Below are positions 18,872 through 25,941 of a stretch of DNA of 64,000 bases, in pieces. Positions within the stretch are counted from its first letter, which is position 1. Each line of letters opens with the position of its first letter. The DNA comes from Prevotella sp. CAG:1320 (GTDB taxonomy: Bacteria; Bacteroidota; Bacteroidia; Bacteroidales; Bacteroidaceae). Made by a program: the position numbers and the translations under genes. The stretch lies in assembly GCA_000435635.1 (NCBI GenBank), contig FR882139.1, forward strand, positions 53,393 through 117,392, given 5' to 3'. The notes under the pieces were generated by a model. The model saw nothing but the letters and a program-made list of their open reading frames with translations, was not told the origin of the DNA and made no database searches.

Positions 18872-18947
18872 CATCATATAAGATAATGGTAGGCATCATA
18901 TAAGATAATGGTAGGCATCATATAAGATGATGATGGGTATCATATGG
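18872..18947. repeat. 22-bp-period array C
   Basis: Units start at 18872, 18894 and 18916, with a fourth partial unit at 18938. The core is ATCATATAAGATnAT with arms ATCAT/ATGAT best kept in unit 3. The first two units are identical. A 6-bp hairpin TACCTT/AAGGTA (18852-18867) precedes it. Confidence 0.92.
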
Positions 18948-19086
18948 TTGGCAAAATAAAATGAAAACACGGCGAGAGGATAGCACATTGCGTTAATTTT
19001 GTCCTATTTTTCCCAATGAATGTGAGTTTCTTGCAGATTTAAGGAAAATTTGAACATCAAACGAGATACTTTTCAACCTTATTGCT

Positions 19087-19094
19087 TAATTTTG
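19087..19094 (+). promoter_or_regulatory. -7 promoter element of the tolC operon
   Basis: TAATTTTG matches TAnnTTTG. It ends 4 nt before an ATG at 19099, so transcription would begin at or after that codon; this favours the in-frame ATG at 19120 as the start. No TTTG is present at the usual -33 spacing. Confidence 0.5.
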
Positions 19095-19119
19095 CGATAT
19101 GTTTTTAAAAAGTCCGCGA

Positions 19120-20607
19120 ATGAGAAAATTCATCTTGTTAACGTTGATGTGCGCCCTCACCGCCACTTCTGGTGCCCAGACCTATTTGAGCCTAGATAGT
19201 TGCAAGGCGATGGCTCTGCGCAACAACAAACAATTAAACATATCCCGGCTTAGCAAAGAGGTGGCTAAAAATGTGAGAAAAGCCGCCCGCACAAAGTACC
19301 TGCCCAAGGTGGACGCCATGGGCGGTTACCTTTACACCAGCAAGCAGATATCCATTATCAGCGGACGGCAGCGACAAGCCCTGGGCAGCCTGGGCACCTC
19401 TCTGGGTTCCCAAGCGCAGGCCAGTGTCTCTGACATGCTAAGCGCCCTCACGCAACAAGGCATCCTCACCCCCGACCAAGCCGAGCAATTAGGTGGTGCC
19501 TTGTCACAGACGGGGCAGAGCCTGGGGCAAGCGGGCAACAAGTTGGGGCAAAAAGTGGCGGACGCTTTCGACACGGACACCCGCCACATGTGGGCAGGAG
19601 CGGTCATGGTAAGGCAACCCATCTACATGGGCGGAGCCATCAAGGCGGCCAACAAGATAGCCGACATAGGCGAGAGCATGGCCGATGACGATTTGGACCT
19701 GAAGCGGCAAGCCACGCTCTATGGCGTATACCAAGCTTACTGGACTACGGTGTCACTAGAGCAGAAGCGGAATTTGGCACTGAGTTACAAGGAGTTAGTG
19801 GAGAAATTGAGCCAGGACGTAAAGAAGATGATAACCCAAGGCGTGGCCACCAAGGCCGATGGGCTTAGGGTGGACGTAAGGGTAAACGAAGCCGACATGC
19901 AGCTTACGCAAGTGGTAAACGGCCTTTCTCTTGCCAAGATGCTGCTCTGCCAGCTATGCGGGTTGCCACTCAATGAGGATATCCAATTGACAGACTCGGC
20001 TGAGAGCAAGGGGAACGCTTCTGCCCTCACGCTAGACAATTCCGCGGACTCAACCTATAGTGACCGCCCTGAGATAAGACTCTTGGAGCATTCCATCGCA
20101 ATCAGCGAACAGACCACAAACCTTATCCGCGCCGGCAATTTGCCCAAGGTCAGCCTCGTGGGCGGATACATGACAACCAATCCCAGTGTCTATGATGGTT
20201 TCCGTCGTCGCTTTTCTGGCGTATGGAACGTGGGTGTTATCATCCAGGTGCCTATATGGGACTGGTTTGACACCACTTATAAGATTCGCGCCTCGAAGGC
20301 CGCTACCAATATCGCGAAGATGGAACTGAGCGACGCGCGGGAAAAGGTGGAGCTACAAGTGACACAGAGCCAATACAAGATGCGGGAAGCCCAAAAGCGA
20401 CTGGCCATGGCATCACAAAACATAAAGAGTGCTGAAGAGAACCTGCGTTGCGCCAACCTGGGATTCAGGGAAGGCGTAATGGGCATCACGGAGGTAATGG
20501 AGGCGCAGACGGCGTGGCAGCTGGCCCAAAGCCAGAAGATTGATGCGGAAGTGGAAGTGAAGCTGAGTGAGTTAAGCGGAGCGAAAGCGCTCGGTACCTT
20601 GAGATAA
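19120..20607 (+). CDS. TolC-family outer membrane efflux protein
   Basis: The protein forms an outer-membrane channel with a periplasmic tunnel. It is 495 aa from the chosen start, with a signal peptide (MRKFILLTLMCALTATSGAQ) and two OEP repeats: SLDSCKAMALRNNKQLNISR near the N-terminus, and the second with NLGFREGVMGITEVMEAQ near the C-terminus. The Gly/Gln-rich region at about residues 80-140 is an insertion in the first repeat. The start at 19120 rather than 19099 rests on the promoter position and the signal peptide. It is the first gene of a four-gene exporter operon. Confidence 0.92.
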   Translation: MRKFILLTLMCALTATSGAQTYLSLDSCKAMALRNNKQLNISRLSKEVAKNVRKAARTKYLPKVDAMGGYLYTSKQISIISGRQRQALGSLGTSLGSQAQASVSDMLSALTQQGILTPDQAEQLGGALSQTGQSLGQAGNKLGQKVADAFDTDTRHMWAGAVMVRQPIYMGGAIKAANKIADIGESMADDDLDLKRQATLYGVYQAYWTTVSLEQKRNLALSYKELVEKLSQDVKKMITQGVATKADGLRVDVRVNEADMQLTQVVNGLSLAKMLLCQLCGLPLNEDIQLTDSAESKGNASALTLDNSADSTYSDRPEIRLLEHSIAISEQTTNLIRAGNLPKVSLVGGYMTTNPSVYDGFRRRFSGVWNVGVIIQVPIWDWFDTTYKIRASKAATNIAKMELSDAREKVELQVTQSQYKMREAQKRLAMASQNIKSAEENLRCANLGFREGVMGITEVMEAQTAWQLAQSQKIDAEVEVKLSELSGAKALGTLR

Positions 20608-20627
20608 ACACATAACCATAAAAGAAC

Positions 20628-21617
20628 ATGTCAGAGAAGAAACAACATAGCAACATCATCATGGCGGCCGTGGGTTTTGCCGTGGTGGTAGTGGCAGTGG
20701 GCATCATAGGCCTGCTGACTTTGGGCGGGGAAGAAGAAACCCTGCAGGGCGAGGTGGAAGTATCGGAATACCGGGTGTCCAGCAAGTTGCCTGGCAGGAT
20801 AGTGGAACTCCGTGTCCAGGAGGGCGACTACGTGAAGGTAGGTGATACGCTCGCCATATTGGAAGTGCCAGAGGCTGAAGCCCAAAAGCGCGTATTGGAA
20901 GCCACGGGTGACGCGGCAGAAGCCATGAGCCAAATGACCGACGAGGGAGCGAGACAGGAGCAGATACGCAGTGCCTACGCCCTCTTGCAGCAAGCGCAAG
21001 CCGCCGAGGAAATAGCGCGCAAGACCTATAACCGCATGCAGAACCTTTTCGACGAAGGCGTGGTGAGCGGACAGAAACGTGACGAGGCATTGGCTTCTTA
21101 CAAAGCCACCCAAGCTCAGGTGAAAGCGGCGCAAGGCCAGTATGACATGGCACGCAATGGAGCCAGGAGGCAAGAGAAACTCATGGCGGCCAAGAACGCA
21201 CAGGCGGCCAAGAACGCCGTTGACGTGATGACTTCCATCCTGAAGGAGACCGTCCAGGTGGCACAAGTAGAGGGTGAAGTAAGTGAGGTCTACCCCATGG
21301 TGGGAGAACTCGTTGGGCTTGGTTCACCTATCATTAGCATCTCTGTGATGAAAGACCTTTGGGGCACGTTCAATATCCGTGAAGACAAATTGCAGGGGCT
21401 CGGTGTAGGCACCACGTTTACCGCCTATGTGCCCGCGTTCGGAAAGGACATAGAGATGAAAGTCTACTATATGAAGGACAAGGGTTCCTATGCCGCCTGG
21501 AAGTCCACCAAGGCCACGGGTGATTATGACCGCAAGACATTCGAGGTAAGAGCTCGTCCTGTGACCAAGTTGGAGGGGCTGCGCCCAGGCATGTCCCTCA
21601 TCATGAAAGAGCGTTAA
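20628..21617 (+). CDS. HlyD-family periplasmic adaptor protein
   Basis: This membrane fusion protein would join the inner-membrane permeases to TolC. One N-terminal TM helix (residues 8-28) is followed by a barrel-sandwich half (VSSKLPGRIVELRVQEGDYV), an alpha-helical hairpin rich in Ala, Gln and Glu (about 80-200), and the second half EGEVSEVYPMVGELVGLGSP. The 329-aa length is normal. It starts 20 bp after tolC and ends one base before the first permease gene. Confidence 0.93.
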   Translation: MSEKKQHSNIIMAAVGFAVVVVAVGIIGLLTLGGEEETLQGEVEVSEYRVSSKLPGRIVELRVQEGDYVKVGDTLAILEVPEAEAQKRVLEATGDAAEAMSQMTDEGARQEQIRSAYALLQQAQAAEEIARKTYNRMQNLFDEGVVSGQKRDEALASYKATQAQVKAAQGQYDMARNGARRQEKLMAAKNAQAAKNAVDVMTSILKETVQVAQVEGEVSEVYPMVGELVGLGSPIISISVMKDLWGTFNIREDKLQGLGVGTTFTAYVPAFGKDIEMKVYYMKDKGSYAAWKSTKATGDYDRKTFEVRARPVTKLEGLRPGMSLIMKER

Positions 21618-21618
21618 G

Positions 21619-22782
21619 ATGCTGCGCCGTGTCTACCATATCGCCCTGCGTGAATGCGCTATCCTGTGGAAAGACCCTATCTACGCTTTCTGCATGGTGG
21701 GCTTTCCGTTGCTCTCCGTCGTCTTTTTCACCTCATTGATGAGCGGTGGCGTGCCCGAAGACTTGCCTGTAGGCGTGGTAGACCAAGACCATACATCCGA
21801 AAGCAGACAGATAGCGATGGAGCTGGATGCGTGCCAAAGTGCCCGGATAGCCGCTTGGCCCGTCAACGTCACGGAGGCTCAAGATGCCATGAAGCGAGGA
21901 GAGATTTATGGCTATGTCTTGATACCGGAAGGAACCACCCGCGAGATTTACAATGGCAAACAGCCCCATCTGTCTTTTTACTACAGCAACCTATCGCTGG
22001 TGGCCGGTTCCATGGTTTACAAAGACTTGAAAACCGTGCTTACCTTGCGCAAAGCCAAGGTAGGCATTACGAAACTGGCGGCCGTAGGCAAGACCGACGA
22101 GGAGATAGCCACCTCATTGCAGCCCATCGCCTTGGACATGCACATGGTGGGAAACCCCTACAGCAATTACAACTACTATCTCAGCACTACCATGGTGCCA
22201 GGTGTCATTTTGCTTTTGGTGTTCCTGGTCACGCCTTTCTCCATCGGCACGGAGTTGAAATTCGGCCGTTCCCGAGAGTGGTTATCCATGGCTGACAACA
22301 ATATATATGTGGCCTTGCTTGGCAAGCTGTTGCCCCAAACTCTTGTCTTCCTCGCCATCTTCCTCGCCTTTGAGTTCTATATATATGGAGTCTTGCGCTT
22401 TCCCCATCCTGGAGGAGCCGTCCCCATCTTGCTCTTAGGTCTCCTCTCTGTGTTGGCATGCCAAAGTTTCGGGGTATTCGCTTTTGGCCTGACCCCATCA
22501 TTGCGCATGTCAATGAGCATCTGCTCGCTATGGGGCGTGATTAGTTTCTCCATCTGCGGAGCCACGTTCCCTGTCTCGTCCATGCATCCTTTCTTGCAAT
22601 CCATAGCGGTGCTCTTTCCTTTGCGCCATTATTATATGGTATACCAAGAGACCATTTTCCATGGTTTCCCCCTACAATATGCCCTGCCGCATATTGTGGT
22701 GCTCATTCTTTTCCTGGCGTTGCCATTCCTGGTGGCGTGGAACATCAAGAAAGCCATGCTCATTTACAAGTATATTCCTTAA
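21619..22782 (+). CDS. ABC-2 type transporter permease (first of two)
   Basis: This 387-aa ABC-2 permease of the YhgE/YbhS type has an N-terminal TM segment, a periplasmic domain of about 140 residues (VGVVDQDHTSESRQIAMELD) and five or six C-terminal TM segments with GTELKFGRSREW at the cytoplasmic loop. Such permeases normally work with an ATP-binding subunit; none is encoded in this operon. The start is one base after the hlyD stop. Confidence 0.92.
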   Translation: MLRRVYHIALRECAILWKDPIYAFCMVGFPLLSVVFFTSLMSGGVPEDLPVGVVDQDHTSESRQIAMELDACQSARIAAWPVNVTEAQDAMKRGEIYGYVLIPEGTTREIYNGKQPHLSFYYSNLSLVAGSMVYKDLKTVLTLRKAKVGITKLAAVGKTDEEIATSLQPIALDMHMVGNPYSNYNYYLSTTMVPGVILLLVFLVTPFSIGTELKFGRSREWLSMADNNIYVALLGKLLPQTLVFLAIFLAFEFYIYGVLRFPHPGGAVPILLLGLLSVLACQSFGVFAFGLTPSLRMSMSICSLWGVISFSICGATFPVSSMHPFLQSIAVLFPLRHYYMVYQETIFHGFPLQYALPHIVVLILFLALPFLVAWNIKKAMLIYKYIP

Positions 22783-22795
22783 CGGCTGAGTTAAA

Positions 22796-24004
22796 ATGAC
22801 GAAATCGCGTCTTTCAAATAAAATCATCCAGACCTTAGATGACACCTGTCATGTATGGCGCAGGGAACTCCGTCGCATGCTTCACGATGAGGGCGTGGTG
22901 ATATTCGTCATCATCGTACCCCTACTCTACCCCTTGCTCTATTCCTGGATCTACACCAACGAAGTGGTGCGCGAGGTGCCCGTAGCTGTAGTGGACAACT
23001 CCCACAGCCAAAAGAGCCGCCAGTTCATCAGGGATATTGATGCCACGCCAGATGTCCGCATCGCCTACCATTGCGCGGACATGACGGAAGCGGAAGAATT
23101 GATTGCCCGACAAGAAGTGAAAGGCATCCTCTACTTCCCGCAAGACTTCAGCACAAAGATGCACCGAGGAGAGCAAGCACACGTGGGCGTTTACTGTGAT
23201 ATGAGCCTGATGCTCACCTACAAAGCCATCTACATGAGTGCCTTGGCTGTTTCCACCTCCATGAACACAGAACTGCAAGTTGCCCAAGCAGGCGGTGTTA
23301 CTGACCAAGATGACGAGCTGGTCACAGACCCTATCCTCATAGACGAGGTGTCACTCTACAACAACACGGGTGGCTATGGCAACTTCTTGATACCTGCCGT
23401 GCTGATACTCATCATACAACAAACCCTCATGCTGGGCGTTGGCCTATCCGCGGGAACGGCAAGGGAACAACATGACAACAAGTTGCTCATCCCCTTCGAA
23501 GAGCATTACAACGCCACGCTACCTATTGTCTTGGGCAAAGCCCTTTGTTATCTTATGCTCTATGCCGTGCTGGGTACATACCTCCTGCTCGTTGTGCCTC
23601 GCCTCTTTGGGTTCACGAGCCTGCTTTCCGCCGAGACGCTCTTTAGTTTCCTCTTGCCTTACGTTCTGGCGTGCGTTTTCTTCAGCATGTCATTGTCTTC
23701 ATTGGTGCGCTATCGCGAGAGCGTATTCCTATTGGTAGTATTCACTTCCGTGCCTTTCCTTTTCCTGTCTGGAGCGTCATGGCCCAAGGAATGCATTCCG
23801 CCATTCTGGGAATCCATCAGTTGCCTTTTCCCCTCCACCTTTGGCGTGAGAGGATTCTTGAGACTCAACGGCATGGGCGCTACTATACGAGACATCAGCA
23901 TCGAATATTTCGCACTATGGGGACAAGCCATGGTCTATTTCATTCTTACTTTCTTTCAGTACCGCTATCAACTCAAGTTGGCTCGCAAGCCTTCCGACTC
24001 ATAA
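22796..24004 (+). CDS. ABC-2 type transporter permease (second of two)
   Basis: This 402-aa paralogue of the upstream permease has the same plan: TM segment, periplasmic domain beginning VPVAVVDNSHSQKSRQFIRD, and C-terminal TM bundle with GTAREQHDNKLL. The pair would make a heterodimeric channel. The 13-bp spacing and shared direction place it in the tolC operon. Substrate is unknown; drugs, lipids or polymers are all possible. Confidence 0.92.
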   Translation: MTKSRLSNKIIQTLDDTCHVWRRELRRMLHDEGVVIFVIIVPLLYPLLYSWIYTNEVVREVPVAVVDNSHSQKSRQFIRDIDATPDVRIAYHCADMTEAEELIARQEVKGILYFPQDFSTKMHRGEQAHVGVYCDMSLMLTYKAIYMSALAVSTSMNTELQVAQAGGVTDQDDELVTDPILIDEVSLYNNTGGYGNFLIPAVLILIIQQTLMLGVGLSAGTAREQHDNKLLIPFEEHYNATLPIVLGKALCYLMLYAVLGTYLLLVVPRLFGFTSLLSAETLFSFLLPYVLACVFFSMSLSSLVRYRESVFLLVVFTSVPFLFLSGASWPKECIPPFWESISCLFPSTFGVRGFLRLNGMGATIRDISIEYFALWGQAMVYFILTFFQYRYQLKLARKPSDS

Positions 24005-24064
24005 TCCTCCATGGTATACACAAACAGCAGTCATACAGTATAGCTGTAAACCGTATTCTATAAC

Positions 24065-24112
24065 GCTTCATGTTGCCGGAAGTGCAGTATCCTTTCCAGT
24101 ACCAGCTAAGTG
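24065..24112 (+). repeat. Dispersed repeat module M1, copy 2
   Basis: It matches 6181-6228 with about four mismatches and leads into array B in the same way. Confidence 0.85.
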
Positions 24113-24186
24113 GTACTGGAGTTTCAGCTAGCTGGTACTGGAGTTTCAATTAGCTGGTACTGCAGTTTCAGTTAGCTGGCACTGGG
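24096..24186. repeat. 22-bp-period array B
   Basis: An inverted CCAGTACCA is followed by direct units starting at 24111, 24133 and 24155 and a partial unit at 24177. The core is TGGTACTGgAGTTTCA with AGC at the end of each unit, the same as array A. Substitutions are scattered between units. Confidence 0.95.
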
Positions 24187-24269
24187 AGGGTACTATAGCT
24201 TTGCGGAAAAGGTTGACTACTTTAAGTCATATTCGCAGTATGGATTGACTCTTATTATTACTATTCACG

Positions 24270-24297
24270 CACAGGGTTAACCCTGTGGCCTTTTTTT
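24270..24297 (+). terminator. Terminator of the tolC exporter operon
   Basis: A perfect 18-bp palindrome CACAGGGTTAACCCTGTG is followed by GCC and seven T on the plus strand. Confidence 0.75.
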
Positions 24298-24380
24298 CAT
24301 GAAAAGGGTTTACCTTTCCGCTTTCGAGGCAAGGATAAGCTTTTTATTTTCATCTTCCTCTCTATAACACGTTAAAAAAG

Positions 24381-24462
24381 CACTGGATGCCGCAAGAATA
24401 TTGCCGCAAGACGGCAACACCATGTCCCCCTCCAATTGTGGAGACGCAGCACGCCACGTTTC
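24381..24462 (+). repeat. Dispersed repeat module M2, copy 2
   Basis: It matches 6315-6390 imperfectly in the same orientation, and like copy 1 lies downstream of an M1-array pair. The insertion between array and M2 is about 160 bp longer here and includes the exporter terminator. Confidence 0.75.
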
Positions 24463-24569
24463 CGCGTTTTGATGCGCGCAAAACGCGATTCGCCGAACTC
24501 ACGACATTTTGAGAAAAGGAATCAGAAAAGGCGTGATTCTCTTCAAAAACTAAAAGGCATCACACGGAC

Positions 24570-24620
24570 GGAAAAGAAAAACCGCGGCGGGAATGGCACA
24601 TTACGCATTTCCCGTCGCGG
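24570..24620 (-). terminator. Terminator of the gyrA-side TPR gene
   Basis: A 12-bp stem with one mismatch (CCGCGGCGGGAA / TTCCCGTCGCGG) is followed on the minus strand by TTTTTCTTTT. Confidence 0.8.
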
Positions 24621-24648
24621 CTAGTTTATAAGGTATTATATCGCTTGA

Positions 24649-25905
24649 TTACTTTGTAAGAGCTTCTGCCTCAACAGTCTTTGGGTCTTGTGGACCATAC
24701 AGACGATAGTAAACACGATACAAAGGATAAGCCCATTGAGACTGCTCGCGGTTGGGATCCAGCTGCTTGGCTTTCTCCAGGTAACCTTCAGCTTCCTTGA
24801 ATACAGGCTCTATCTGCGCTTTTGCGGTAGCGGGTATCTCACCTGTGGTAGCACCCGCTTTTTCCTCGGCCTTCTGTGCCTTGTCAAAGAGGCATGCGCC
24901 AAGATAAGTCAGTATCTGCGCGTTATCGGGTTGTATCTCTATCGCTTTCTTGTAGTTGGGGATAGCGGTATCGATGTCACCCTCAAACTGGGCGTTCTGT
25001 CCTCTTACCGCGTATACCACGAAATTATTGGGATCCTCTGCCAATTTCTCATCGAAGAGCTTGTTCAGCTCATCCTTCATTTTCATGTTGGAATAGAGGG
25101 TTACCAACGTACCGAAAATCATCTCGTTCTTGGTGTTCTTGGCATAAAGCTCTTTCACCTTGTTGGTATAAGCCACAGAGTCCTCATGATTCTTTAGATT
25201 GGCTCCCATTACGGCCAACTTCACGTTCAAGCCTTGTTCTGCCGTTTCACCGCTTCCTTTCATGGCTACGTCTGCCATCTCATTGGCCACGTCGTAGTTC
25301 TTGAGCTGGAATGCGACAACCGCACCTACGCGGGCTACATCATAATAGAACTCATCGGGCTTCTTCTCCACGCTGTTGAAGAGCGGAGCGTCATAAGAAA
25401 CCACATAGGCCTTATAGAAGTCCAAAGCCACCTCGTTCTTGCCAGCTGTACGGAAATACTCACCGCCCTGTATCAAGTTGACACGGTTGCCATAAAGGCG
25501 ATTGGCGTTGGATTTCTCATACTTGGGCTTTACCTTACCCTTCTCGTTGGGCATTTGGTCATAGTTGTTGCACTCCAGGGCGGCCTGCATGGCATTGTAG
25601 TAAGACTGATACATCTTCAAGGTATCAAAGGGAGTGTTCCCTTCCTGTCCCATTTGCTTCATGGTAGCGTTTTGCAAAGCCACCTGCGATTCCTTGTTGA
25701 AGTCGTCCATAGAAAGGTCTACGAGGTGGTTATAAGCCTCTGCCTTCTCTTCGGGACCTGCCAACTGCTCAAGACTTTGTTTCAGCAAGGCCTCTGCCTC
25801 AGCGTAGGTCTTGGCACCCAAGATAGCCTTCAAAGCAGGGCTGTCAGCTGCGAATGCCGTAGAGGTACCTAGTACCATCAATGCGGCTACGATTAATTTT
25901 CTCAT
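24649..25905 (-). CDS. Secreted TPR-repeat protein
   Basis: The 418-aa protein has a Sec signal peptide (cleaved after AFAA at about residue 20), so it should be periplasmic. TPR-like helix pairs run through the chain; the clearest is at about residues 290-345 (VYAVRGQNAQFEGDIDTAIP, then YKKAIEIQPDNAQILTYLG). Such repeats mediate protein contacts. A similar protein often follows gyrA in Bacteroidales as I recall. It lies 36 bp downstream of gyrA with no terminator between, so they may share a transcript. The partner is unknown. Confidence 0.85.
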   Translation of the reverse strand: MRKLIVAALMVLGTSTAFAADSPALKAILGAKTYAEAEALLKQSLEQLAGPEEKAEAYNHLVDLSMDDFNKESQVALQNATMKQMGQEGNTPFDTLKMYQSYYNAMQAALECNNYDQMPNEKGKVKPKYEKSNANRLYGNRVNLIQGGEYFRTAGKNEVALDFYKAYVVSYDAPLFNSVEKKPDEFYYDVARVGAVVAFQLKNYDVANEMADVAMKGSGETAEQGLNVKLAVMGANLKNHEDSVAYTNKVKELYAKNTKNEMIFGTLVTLYSNMKMKDELNKLFDEKLAEDPNNFVVYAVRGQNAQFEGDIDTAIPNYKKAIEIQPDNAQILTYLGACLFDKAQKAEEKAGATTGEIPATAKAQIEPVFKEAEGYLEKAKQLDPNREQSQWAYPLYRVYYRLYGPQDPKTVEAEALTK

Positions 25906-25941
25906 CGTGTTGGATTTTTAAGTTATAAATTCATGAATAGT

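Larger units (their letters stand above)
18497..19119. other. Non-coding gap between rpiB and the tolC operon
   Basis: The gap holds a terminator, a possible gene remnant on the minus strand (18587-18757), array C and the tolC -7 element. The region 18948-19080 is AT-rich and shows no other structure that I recognise. Confidence 0.65.
24005..24648. other. 644-bp non-coding gap after the exporter operon
   Basis: The gap contains repeat module M1, array B, a palindromic terminator (24270-24297), module M2 and the terminator of the convergent gyrA-side genes. No gene is supported; short frames cross the repeats. Confidence 0.7.

Noticed and set aside
18587..18886. 99-aa plus-strand frame
   Set aside because: It crosses a repeat array and shows no recognisable protein features; the minus-strand frame in the same place is more protein-like.
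24065..24462. Composite repeat as an insertion sequence
   Set aside because: No transposase frame, no terminal inverted repeats and no target duplication could be seen.
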